Shown here in pieces: positions 35,070 through 42,521 of a stretch of 64,000 nucleotides of DNA. This DNA is from JAGNZR01 sp051646055 (GTDB taxonomy: Bacteria > Fusobacteriota > Fusobacteriia > Fusobacteriales > Fusobacteriaceae). Numbering within the stretch: position 1 is the first letter of the stretch; the number at the start of each line of letters is the position of its first letter. The DNA lies in contig JBOFCM010000189.1 in NCBI GenBank assembly GCA_051646055.1, positions 1 to 64,000 of the forward strand. Reading direction: 5' to 3'. Under the pieces are notes generated by a model. The model was given only the letters and a program-made list of their open reading frames with translations, searched no databases and was not told the DNA's origin. Both the position numbers and the translations under genes were made by a program.

Positions 35070-36086
35070 TTGAATTATAAATTATCAGATCTTAAAATCC
35101 TCCTTGATTGTGAAATTAAAGGGGAATTAATCAGGGAGTCTGTCTCCGGATTAACTCCTTTTTTTCATTCTCAGGAGGATACACTGACATTCGCATCTGA
35201 GGAGAAATTTTTAAAAAAAATATCAGAAACAAAGGCTGGGGTGGTTATAGTTCCTGCAGGAATAGAGTTGCCAGAGATTGGAAAAACTTATCTTGTAGTA
35301 AGGGAAAATCCTAGAATACTTATGCCTAAAATTCTAAATTTTTTCAAAAAACCAGTAAAGCCTTTGGAAAAAATGATTGAAGAGTCTGTTGTTGTAGGTG
35401 AAAATTGTGAAATTGCTCCCAATGTCTATCTAGGTCATGATGTTGTGATAGGTAATGGCGTTAAGATAATGCCTGGAGCAGTAGTATCTCAAGGGGTAAA
35501 GATAGGGGATGAATGTATAATTCATGCCAATGTTACCATAAGAGAGTTTTGTCAATTGGGGCAGGGATGTATAATCCAACCTGGAGCTGTTATTGGATCC
35601 GATGGATTTGGATATGTCAAGGTAAATGGAATAAATACTAAGATAGATCAAATTGGTGCGGTAATTCTCGAAGACTACGTTGAGATAGGTTCTAATACAA
35701 CCATAGACAGAGGTGCTATAGGTAATACAATCATAAAAAAATATACAAAGATAGATAATCTTGTTCAGATAGCTCATAATGATATAATAGGTGAAAACTG
35801 TATAATAATATCTCAAGTTGGAATTGCAGGAAGCACAGAAATAGGTGATAATACGACTCTTGCAGGCCAAGTAGGAGTAGGCGGTCATCTTAAGATAGGA
35901 AAAAATGTGGTAATAGCTGCAAAGTCTGGAGTTATGGGAAATGTAGAAGATAATCAATTTCTTTCTGGTTATCCTTTAGTCCCTCACAAAGATGATATGA
36001 AGATAAAAATTTCTATGAGAAAGCTTCCTGAAATGATGAAAAAATTGAAAGAGATTGAAAAAAAACTTGAGAATATGTTAAAATAG
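35070..36086 (+). CDS. lpxD: UDP-3-O-(3-hydroxyacyl)glucosamine N-acyltransferase
   Basis: A 338-residue lipid A enzyme adding the second acyl chain to UDP-3-O-acyl-GlcN. The N-terminal uridine-binding part (about residues 1-100) is followed by a left-handed beta-helix of hexapeptide repeats (CEIAPNVYLGHDVVIGNGVK and similar through residue 310). Family motifs GSDGFGYV and QIAHNDIIGENC include the catalytic His region. The C-terminal helix is Lys/Glu rich. I use TTG 35070, spaced 8 bases from GGGAGGG (35056-35062); TTG 35064 would be only 2 bases from it. This shows the organism makes lipid A, i.e. is a diderm. Confidence 0.9.
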   Translation: MNYKLSDLKILLDCEIKGELIRESVSGLTPFFHSQEDTLTFASEEKFLKKISETKAGVVIVPAGIELPEIGKTYLVVRENPRILMPKILNFFKKPVKPLEKMIEESVVVGENCEIAPNVYLGHDVVIGNGVKIMPGAVVSQGVKIGDECIIHANVTIREFCQLGQGCIIQPGAVIGSDGFGYVKVNGINTKIDQIGAVILEDYVEIGSNTTIDRGAIGNTIIKKYTKIDNLVQIAHNDIIGENCIIISQVGIAGSTEIGDNTTLAGQVGVGGHLKIGKNVVIAAKSGVMGNVEDNQFLSGYPLVPHKDDMKIKISMRKLPEMMKKLKEIEKKLENMLK

Positions 36087-36128
36087 ATAGAAGTTCACAG
36101 AACAAGTCATAAATGTAAGGAAGAGACT

Positions 36129-36719
36129 ATGAAAAAAAGAGTTTACTTTAATAAGATTCAAGAGATGAAATTTATATCTCATCTGGATCTTTTGAGATTT
36201 TTTGAGAGAGTTATAATAAAAAGTGGAATTCCTGTAAAATATAGTCAGGGATTTCATCCGAGACCTAAACTCTCTTTTGGAAATCCAGTTTCATTGGGGA
36301 CAGAAGCCTATAACGAGATTATGGAGATGGAACTAGAGAGAGAGATGGAGAATGATGAGATATTTGAGAGGTTTAATTCCTTTGAAGTGAAGGGGTTTAA
36401 AGTTCTGAAAGTAGAAGATATAACTGATAAAGTTGGCATAGGAGAGAGATTCAAGAGAGCTATATATCTTCTTGAGGGATTAGAGGAAGAGATAGACAGT
36501 GTTGAAAGATTAATTTCTCAAGAAAATATCCTTGAAAAAAAGGAAAAAAAAGGAAAAATAGTTGAGAGAGATTTAAAAGATAAGATAAAAGGAAGTAGAA
36601 GAATAAGTGGAACAAGTCTAGAGATAGATATAGAAAATGGATCTCCCAATGCCTTTTTAGATATAGCGGGATTGAAATCTTCAAGTATAAAAATAGTAAA
36701 AAATGGTTATAGAATATAA
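36129..36719 (+). CDS. DUF2344 (radical-SAM-associated) protein, stand-alone
   Basis: A 196-residue protein whose N-terminus (RVYFNKIQEMKFISHLDLLR followed by FFERVIIKSGIPVKYSQGFH, PRPKLSFGNPVSLGTEA) is the strongly conserved DUF2344 block. This domain normally accompanies a B12-binding radical SAM protein, either fused or next door. Here its neighbours are lpxD and serS and no radical SAM partner is within the window. The biochemical role is unknown. GGAAGAG precedes ATG 36129. Confidence 0.85.
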   Translation: MKKRVYFNKIQEMKFISHLDLLRFFERVIIKSGIPVKYSQGFHPRPKLSFGNPVSLGTEAYNEIMEMELEREMENDEIFERFNSFEVKGFKVLKVEDITDKVGIGERFKRAIYLLEGLEEEIDSVERLISQENILEKKEKKGKIVERDLKDKIKGSRRISGTSLEIDIENGSPNAFLDIAGLKSSSIKIVKNGYRI

Positions 36720-36762
36720 ACCGTTGAAAAAATAAAAAATAGATGAGAAGGAGATTTGGAAA

Positions 36763-38034
36763 ATGTTAGATTTGAGATTTATACGTGACAATATTGAATA
36801 TTTACAGGAAATGCTGGCTAAAAGAGGAAGTAATTTTTCTCTTGAGGAATTTGAGCAGTTAGATGCAGAAAGAAGAGATATATTGACAGAAGTTGAAGCT
36901 CTTAGAGGAAAAAGAAATACAGTTTCAACTCAAGTTGCACAGATGAAAAAAGCTGGGGAAGATGCATCTGCAATTATAGCTGAGATGGGAACAGTTTCTT
37001 CAAGAATAAAAGAGTTAGATGTGAAGCTGGCAGAGGTTGACGAAAAGCTTACATATATCCAAAAAACTATTCCAAACATAGTTCACGAATCAGTTCCAGT
37101 TGGAAAAGATGAAGAGGATAATCTAGTTGTTAAAACTTGGGGAACTCCTAAGCAGTTTTCTTTCGAGCCAAAATCTCACTGGGAGATTGGAGAAGATCTT
37201 GAAATATTAGATTTCGAAAGAGGAGCAAAACTTGGGGGGTCAAGATTTGTAGTTTATAGAGGTATGGGAGCAAGACTTGAAAGAGCTATAATAAACTTCA
37301 TGCTGAACACTCATACAACAGAGCACGGATATACAGAGCATTTGACACCATTCATCGTTAGAAGAGAGATCTGCGAAGGAACAGGTCAGCTACCTAAATT
37401 TGAAGAAGATATGTACAAAACAACTGACGATATGTTCCTAATTTCAACCTCTGAAATAACACTTACGAACATCCATAGAGAAGAGATTTTGGATGAAAAA
37501 GATCTTCCTAAATATTTGACAGCATATTCTCCATGTTTCAGAAGAGAAGCTGGATCTTACGGAAGAGATGTTAAGGGGCTTATCAGACAGCACCAGTTTA
37601 ATAAAGTTGAAATGGTAAAGCTTGCAACTCCAGAAACATCTTATGATGAGCTTGAGAAAATGGTTGTAAATGCGGAAACTATACTTCAGAAACTGGAACT
37701 TCCATATAGAATAGTCTTACTTTGCTCAGGAGATATGGGATTCGGATCTTCTAAAACTTATGATTTAGAAGTATGGTTACCTTCACAAAACAAATATAGA
37801 GAGATTTCATCGTGTTCTAACTGTGGAGATTTCCAAGCTAGAAGAATGGGATTAAAATATAGACCTGAAGGATCTTCAAAGAGCGAGTTTGTTCATACAC
37901 TAAATGGATCAGGTCTTGCAGTAGGAAGAACACTTGTTGCAATAATGGAAAATTATCAGCAGGAAGACGGATCTTTCTTAATTCCAGAAATTCTTGTTCC
38001 ATATATGATGGGAGTAGATGTTGTTAAAAAGTAG
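36763..38034 (+). CDS. serS: Seryl-tRNA synthetase
   Basis: A 423-residue class IIa synthetase. Residues about 1-110 are the long antiparallel coiled-coil arm that binds the tRNA-Ser extra arm (LDLRFIRDNIEYLQEMLAKR start). The catalytic core shows GTGQLPKFEEDMY, motif 2 with SPCFRREAGSYGRD and GLIRQHQFNKVE, and motif 3 LNGSGLAVGRTLVAIMEN. ISSCSNCGDFQARR is the conserved serine-site region. No T-box leader is visible upstream. Start ATG 36763. The 3' end overlaps a small membrane protein gene by 17 bases. Confidence 0.97.
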   Translation: MLDLRFIRDNIEYLQEMLAKRGSNFSLEEFEQLDAERRDILTEVEALRGKRNTVSTQVAQMKKAGEDASAIIAEMGTVSSRIKELDVKLAEVDEKLTYIQKTIPNIVHESVPVGKDEEDNLVVKTWGTPKQFSFEPKSHWEIGEDLEILDFERGAKLGGSRFVVYRGMGARLERAIINFMLNTHTTEHGYTEHLTPFIVRREICEGTGQLPKFEEDMYKTTDDMFLISTSEITLTNIHREEILDEKDLPKYLTAYSPCFRREAGSYGRDVKGLIRQHQFNKVEMVKLATPETSYDELEKMVVNAETILQKLELPYRIVLLCSGDMGFGSSKTYDLEVWLPSQNKYREISSCSNCGDFQARRMGLKYRPEGSSKSEFVHTLNGSGLAVGRTLVAIMENYQQEDGSFLIPEILVPYMMGVDVVKK

Positions 38035-38491
38035 TCTTTTTCTTCTGTTTTTTATAAATATATGTTTGAATAGAATGGAGTTCATATTTTTACTTGCAGG
38101 AGTTCTGATTATTTTTAATCTTTTAAAAAATAAAAATATAGTTAAAAATTTTAAGGGATTGAAACTTTTTTTTCTTTTCTATGGAAGTACTTTTATTTTT
38201 CAGTTTTTAATGAATCAAGAAGGTGAAGTGCTATTTAAAGTTTTTAATATATATATAACCAAAGAGGGATTGAAGGGGTTTTTGATAAATTTCTTAAGAA
38301 TTCTAAACCTTTTGATGATATCATGGTTAGCTACAGAATTCAAAATTTTCAATAAAAATTTTGGTAAATATCAAAAAATTTTTGAAAATGTAATATGTCT
38401 AGTTCCTGAAGTGATGATAGCTTTTAAAAAAAGAATGAGGCTTAAATGGTTTTTTAGATATATTTTAAAGCAGGTAAAGGTTAAAAGTTAA
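38018..38491 (+). CDS. Small inner-membrane protein, possibly EcfT/CbiQ-like
   Basis: A 157-residue, very hydrophobic and basic protein with about four membrane segments (near residues 4-35, 48-64, 84-104 and a short one later). The stretch NFLRILNLLMISWLATEF and the C-terminal amphipathic VPEVMIAFKKRMRLKWFF recall the coupling region of ECF-transporter T proteins, but the protein is much shorter than the usual 250 residues and no ECF ATPase or S component is nearby. I would not go beyond 'possible EcfT-like fragment or relative'. It starts within serS (17-base overlap), so it is translated with it. A later ATG at 38073 is a possible alternative start. Confidence 0.6.
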   Translation: MLLKSSLFLLFFINICLNRMEFIFLLAGVLIIFNLLKNKNIVKNFKGLKLFFLFYGSTFIFQFLMNQEGEVLFKVFNIYITKEGLKGFLINFLRILNLLMISWLATEFKIFNKNFGKYQKIFENVICLVPEVMIAFKKRMRLKWFFRYILKQVKVKS

Positions 38492-38503
38492 GCGACTATA
38501 AAG

Positions 38504-38532
38504 TTGAAAAAACTTAGTAAGTTATATAAAAT
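38504..38532 (+). promoter_or_regulatory. Promoter of the class II aldolase gene
   Basis: TTGAAA at 38504-38509 and TAAAAT at 38527-38532 with a 17-base spacer, 28 bases before the start codon. Confidence 0.7.
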
Positions 38533-38560
38533 AATGTAAAGAACTAAAATGGAGGTCAAA

Positions 38561-39541
38561 ATGGGATATAATTATAAGGAATTAGGTCTTTCTAATACTA
38601 GAGAGATGTTTGTAAAAGCAAATAAAGAGGGATATGCAGTTCCTGCATTCAACTTTAATAATATGGAAATGATGCTTGCGATAGTTGAAGCATGTGCTGA
38701 GATGGGGTCTCCAGTTATACTTCAGTGTTCAACAGGAGCATTAAAATATATGGGGAAAGAGGTTGCGCCTCTTTTAGCTAAAGCAGCAGTTGACCATGCA
38801 AGAGCTATGGGATCAGATATTCCAGTAGCACTTCACCTGGATCACGGTCCAGATTTAGAGGCTGTAAAGACTTGTATTGAAGCTGGATTCTCATCAGTTA
38901 TGATTGATGGATCTCACCATAACTTTGAGGATAACATCAGAATTTCTAAAGAAGTTGTAGAGTATGCTCATAAATTTGACGTTACAGTTGAAGGAGAGTT
39001 AGGAGTTCTAAAAGGAATAGAGGACGATGTAGTTGCAGATGATCACCAATTCACTAGACCAGAAGAGGTAGAAGAGTTTGTTAAGAGAACTGGAGTAGAT
39101 TCTCTGGCAATAGCTATTGGAACATCTCATGGAGCACATAAATTCAAACCGGGAGAAGATCCTAAGTTAAGATTAGATATTCTTGAAGAGTGCGAAAGAA
39201 GACTTCCAGGATTCCCAATTGTACTACACGGTTCTTCAGAAGTTCCTGCTAAATATATTGAAATGATGAGAACTTACGGAGGGGAAATATCTGATGCCAT
39301 TGGAATACCTGCTTCTGAATTAAGAGGAGGAGCTAAATCTGGTGTTGCAAAAATCAACGTAGATACAGATGGAAGACTTGCATTTACATCAGGAATCAGA
39401 AAAGTTTTAGCTACAAATCCTAAAGAGTTTGACCCAAGAAAATACTTAGGAGCTGCCAAAGAAGAGATGAAAGCTTACTACAAAACGAAAGTAGTGGATG
39501 TTTTTGGATCTGAGGGTGCTTATAAAAAGGCTTCTAAATAA
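38561..39541 (+). CDS. fba: Class II fructose-bisphosphate aldolase
   Basis: A 326-residue zinc aldolase of glycolysis splitting fructose-1,6-bisphosphate. Metal and substrate motifs: VALHLDHGPDLEAVKTCIEA, SVMIDGSHHNFEDNI, VEGELGVLKGIEDD, AIAIGTSHGAHKF and PIVLHGSSEVP (the zinc histidines and phosphate loop), then KINVDTDGRLAFT. I use ATG 38561 with GGAGGT at 38551-38556; the ATG at 38549 overlaps that binding site. It has its own promoter and terminator, so it is a single-gene, probably highly expressed unit. Confidence 0.96.
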   Translation: MGYNYKELGLSNTREMFVKANKEGYAVPAFNFNNMEMMLAIVEACAEMGSPVILQCSTGALKYMGKEVAPLLAKAAVDHARAMGSDIPVALHLDHGPDLEAVKTCIEAGFSSVMIDGSHHNFEDNIRISKEVVEYAHKFDVTVEGELGVLKGIEDDVVADDHQFTRPEEVEEFVKRTGVDSLAIAIGTSHGAHKFKPGEDPKLRLDILEECERRLPGFPIVLHGSSEVPAKYIEMMRTYGGEISDAIGIPASELRGGAKSGVAKINVDTDGRLAFTSGIRKVLATNPKEFDPRKYLGAAKEEMKAYYKTKVVDVFGSEGAYKKASK

Positions 39542-39549
39542 TAATAAAG

Positions 39550-39578
39550 AAAAGACAGGAAAAACCTGTCTTTTTTTT
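39550..39578 (+). terminator. Rho-independent terminator of the aldolase gene
   Basis: The arms 39550-39559 and 39565-39574 are perfect 10-base complements with a 5-base A-rich loop and a run of T. Confidence 0.93.
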
Positions 39579-39592
39579 ATTGTGTAAAAAAG

Positions 39593-39621
39593 AATCTTTT
39601 AAAGATTGAAAAACAATCTTT
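39593..39621. repeat. Overlapping inverted repeats upstream of the hydrogenase promoter
   Basis: AATCTTTTAAAGATT at 39593-39607 is a perfect palindrome; its right arm (39601-39608) also pairs with 39614-39621 across 5 A. The two pairings are mutually exclusive. They lie about 75 bases before the hydrogenase promoter, so they could be an operator or the relic of a second terminator. Confidence 0.5.
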
Positions 39622-39694
39622 GAAATTAAGAGGAAACAGCTGGTAAATCCAGTAAAAATAAGGGTAAATTTGAAAAATGTTTTTTTTAATTATA

Positions 39695-39723
39695 TTTACA
39701 AAATTCAGATAATGAGGTAAAAT
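39695..39723 (+). promoter_or_regulatory. Promoter of the hydrogenase operon
   Basis: TTTACA at 39695-39700 and TAAAAT at 39718-39723 with a 17-base spacer, 64 bases before the first gene. Each box differs from consensus at one position. Confidence 0.7.
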
Positions 39724-39787
39724 TAGTGTACTGATAAAAATGCATAAAAACGTTAATAAAACAAAATGTTGTGAATAGGAGGAAAAA

Positions 39788-40276
39788 ATGTCTTGTAAAA
39801 ACCTGACAAAAGAGCAATGTTACAAAGAGCTGGAAAAATTCATCAAAGATCTTCCAGAAAGAGAGGGAGCTCTTATCTCTGTTCTTCATAAAGGACAGGA
39901 AATATTTGGATATCTTCCAGAAGAGGTGCAGATGTTCATAGCTGAAAAGTTAGAATTACCATTGTCAAAGGTGTATGGAGTAGTAAGCTTCTACCATTAC
40001 TTTACAATGGTACCTAAAGGAAAATATCCGATTGCTGTATGCATGGGAACAGCTTGCTATGTCAGAGGTGCTGACAAGGTTCTTAAGCGATTCAAAGAGG
40101 AACTTGGAATATCTGGGGCAGAGGTGACTCCAGACGGACTATTTTCAATAGATGCCCTAAGATGTGTTGGAGCTTGTGGACTGGCACCGGTTGTTTTAGT
40201 TGGAGATGAAGTTCATGGGAAACTAAAGGCTGAGGATGTAAAGGGAATAATAGAGCAATATAAATCTAGAGGATAG
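39788..40276 (+). CDS. hydC: NuoE-like [2Fe-2S] subunit of the trimeric [FeFe]-hydrogenase (HydC)
   Basis: A 162-residue NuoE-type thioredoxin-fold protein. The four ligands of the [2Fe-2S] cluster are Cys85 and Cys90 (VCMGTACYVRGAD) and Cys126 and Cys130 (LRCVGACGLAPVV). The N-terminal helical part (EGALISVLHKGQEIFGYLPE) and KVYGVVSFYHYFTM are standard for NuoE/HydC. Together with the NuoF-like and HydA genes it forms the trimer that couples NADH and reduced ferredoxin oxidation to H2 (bifurcating type), based on family knowledge. GGAGG is upstream of ATG 39788. Confidence 0.92.
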   Translation: MSCKNLTKEQCYKELEKFIKDLPEREGALISVLHKGQEIFGYLPEEVQMFIAEKLELPLSKVYGVVSFYHYFTMVPKGKYPIAVCMGTACYVRGADKVLKRFKEELGISGAEVTPDGLFSIDALRCVGACGLAPVVLVGDEVHGKLKAEDVKGIIEQYKSRG

Positions 40277-40287
40277 GAGAAAAAAAT

Positions 40288-40686
40288 ATGGAGAAAAAAA
40301 TTAAATCAGTTGAAGAACTTTTGAAAAAATATGAAGAGTGCAAAGTTTTAGTAGATATAAGGAAAAAGTGAACAACAGAAGAGATGAAAAATATAATCTG
40401 TCTTAAAGTGGGGATGGATAAAAAGAATGGATCTAGCTTCAAAAATGGAGAGAAGGTCATAGAAACTATAATTTCATATTTGGAAAAAGAGAAAATAGAT
40501 AAAGTGGCAGTTGTAAAGACTGAATTTAATGGTTACTCAGGAGAAAATCCTTCTTTAGAGGTAGTTATACCAGAAAAAGGACAAGTTGTTTTTGGTAATG
40601 TTTCTCCAGAAGAGATACTTGAAATTTTGCAAAGATATCTTATAAAAAATGATGAGATTTTGAAATTTTTAGAAAAAAACATATAA
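40288..40686 (+). pseudogene. Thioredoxin-like ferredoxin gene split by an in-frame TGA and lacking cluster cysteines
   Basis: An ATG at 40288 opens 27 codons (start MEKKIKSVEELLKKYEE) that end at TGA 40369-40371. The same frame continues without further stops to 40686, and the part from ATG 40384 (100 codons) looks like the C-terminal part of a (2Fe-2S) ferredoxin-domain protein: VSPEEILEILQRYLIKN and LEVVIPEKGQVVFGNV match that family's usual ending. The expected cysteines are missing: where relatives have TGC-x3-C this has TEFNGYSG, and where they have a Cys-Gly loop this has VGMDKKNGSS. Only one Cys remains downstream (before LKVGM). The upstream binding site is AGGAGA at 40275-40280; the downstream ATG has only a GAAGAG touching it. 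Either a decaying pseudogene, two small peptides, or a read error at the TGA. Confidence 0.7.
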
Positions 40687-40713
40687 TTCTAGATATATTG
40701 GGGAGGTCACAGA

Positions 40714-42498
40714 ATGGCACATAAAAAACACGTGCTAATTTGTGGAGGGACAGGGTGTCTCTCTTCAAAAAGTAAACGAATAGCAGATAATATGAATGCT
40801 CTTTTAAAAGAGAAAGGATTAGAAGATGAGGTGAAAGTGGTCCTTACAGGATGTTTTGGATTTTGTGAAAAAGGGCCTATTGTAAAGATAATGCCCGAAA
40901 ATACATTCTATGTTGAAGTAAAACCTGAGGATGCTGCGAGAATTCTTGAAGAAGACCTTATAAAGGGTGAAAAGATAGAGGAACTGCTATACGTAGATCC
41001 TAGATCTAAAGAGGTGATTCATGAGGGTGAAAAAATGGAATTCTATAAGAAACAGCATAGAGTTGCTCTCAGAAACTGCGGACTTATAGATCCCGAAAAT
41101 ATTGAGGAATACTTTGGAGTTAAGGGTTACCAAGCCTTAGGAAAAGCCCTTGCTTTGGAACCGAAAGATGTAGTGAAAGAAGTTCTTGACTCTGGATTGA
41201 GAGGAAGAGGTGGGGGAGGATTCCCTACAGGAAGAAAATGGGGTATAGCTCTTGACCAGATAGCAGAGCAGAAATATATAGTTTGTAATGCTGACGAGGG
41301 AGATCCAGGGGCATTTATGGATAGATCCATACTTGAAGGAGATGCTCACTCTGTAATAGAAGGGATGGCCATAGCTGGATATGCTATCGGAGCGACTAAA
41401 GGTCTTGTGTATATAAGAGCTGAATATCCCCTGGCAATAGAGAGGCTTAAAAAAGCTATTGGAGATGCTAGAAGCTATGGAATGTTAGGAAGAGATATTT
41501 TGGGAAGTGGATTTGATTTTGATATAGAGATAAAATATGGTGCAGGAGCCTTTGTATGTGGAGAGGAAACAGCTCTTATCCACTCTATGGAGGGAGAAAG
41601 GGGAGAACCAACATCTAAGCCACCATTTCCTGCAGTGGAAGGATATTGGAAAAAACCTACAATAGTTAATAACGTCGAGACGTTAGCAAACCTGCCTGTT
41701 ATACTTCTGGATGGAGCAGAAAAATTTAAATTAGTAGGAACTCCAAACTCTAGCGGAACAAAAGTTTTTGCTCTGGCAGGAAAAATAAATAATGTAGGTC
41801 TGGTAGAGGTTCCCATGGGAACAACTCTTAGAGAAGTTATTTTTGAAATCGGTGGCGGAATTAAAAACGGTAAAAAATTTAAAGCTGTTCAAACAGGAGG
41901 ACCGTCTGGGGGATGTCTGACTGAGAAAGATCTGGATACTCCGATTGACTTTGATACTCTTGTTGCTAAGGGATCTATGATGGGATCTGGTGGAATGATA
42001 GTTATGGATGAGGATGACTGTATGGTGTCTGTATCTAAATTCTATTTAGAATTTACAGTGGATGAATCATGTGGAAAATGTACGCCATGCAGAATAGGTA
42101 ATACAAGACTGTTTGAAATTTTAGATAGAATAACAAAAGGGAATGGAACTATGGAAGATATAGAACTTCTCAGATCTCTGTCTGAAACTATAAAAGATAC
42201 TTCTCTATGCGGGCTTGGACAAACAGCTCCAAATCCAATTTTGTCTACATTGGATCAATTCTATGATGAATATATTGCTCATATAAAAGATAAAAAATGT
42301 CCTGCAGGTCAGTGCGAAGACCTTATTAGGTATATAATCAATGATAAGTGTATAGGGTGCACGGCATGTGCTAGAGTCTGTCCTGTAAACTGTATAGAGG
42401 GAAAGGTTAAGACGAAACACCTAATCCATCAGGATAAATGTATAAAGTGCGGAGCATGTTATACAACGTGTAAGTTCAAAGCTATAGATAAGGCGTAA
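40714..42498 (+). CDS. hydB: NuoF-like flavin/NADH subunit of the [FeFe]-hydrogenase (HydB)
   Basis: A 594-residue protein with four parts. Residues 1-80 are a thioredoxin-like [2Fe-2S] domain with Cys10, Cys15, Cys47 and Cys51 (LICGGTGCLSS, TGCFGFCEKG). The central part is NuoF: FMN site GRGGGGFPTGRKWG and NADH site YGAGAFVCGEETALI, then the [4Fe-4S] motif ESCGKCTPCRIG. The C-terminus carries two more [4Fe-4S] clusters (CIGCTACARVCPVNC and CIKCGACYTTC). This is the NAD(H)-active electron-entry subunit. GGGGAGG lies upstream of ATG 40714; it follows the split ferredoxin gene by 27 bases. Confidence 0.95.
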   Translation: MAHKKHVLICGGTGCLSSKSKRIADNMNALLKEKGLEDEVKVVLTGCFGFCEKGPIVKIMPENTFYVEVKPEDAARILEEDLIKGEKIEELLYVDPRSKEVIHEGEKMEFYKKQHRVALRNCGLIDPENIEEYFGVKGYQALGKALALEPKDVVKEVLDSGLRGRGGGGFPTGRKWGIALDQIAEQKYIVCNADEGDPGAFMDRSILEGDAHSVIEGMAIAGYAIGATKGLVYIRAEYPLAIERLKKAIGDARSYGMLGRDILGSGFDFDIEIKYGAGAFVCGEETALIHSMEGERGEPTSKPPFPAVEGYWKKPTIVNNVETLANLPVILLDGAEKFKLVGTPNSSGTKVFALAGKINNVGLVEVPMGTTLREVIFEIGGGIKNGKKFKAVQTGGPSGGCLTEKDLDTPIDFDTLVAKGSMMGSGGMIVMDEDDCMVSVSKFYLEFTVDESCGKCTPCRIGNTRLFEILDRITKGNGTMEDIELLRSLSETIKDTSLCGLGQTAPNPILSTLDQFYDEYIAHIKDKKCPAGQCEDLIRYIINDKCIGCTACARVCPVNCIEGKVKTKHLIHQDKCIKCGACYTTCKFKAIDKA

Positions 42499-42521
42499 TA
42501 TAAATTTGTGGGAGGAAATTA

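Noticed and set aside
35430..35957. 175-residue minus-strand open frame over lpxD
   Set aside because: Arises from the regular hexapeptide codon pattern of lpxD; Tyr/Ser/Cys-rich and without family features.
36720..36762. T-box leader for serS
   Set aside because: The gap is only 43 bases, with no specifier loop, T-box motif or terminator.
39761..39780. Rex-type operator near the hydrogenase start (ACAA...TTGT)
   Set aside because: The arms are in the opposite orientation to the Rex consensus (TTGT...ACAA) and too short to support the call.
40369..40371. In-frame TGA as a selenocysteine codon
   Set aside because: Relatives do not have Cys or Sec at this linker position, and I see no convincing hairpin directly after the TGA.
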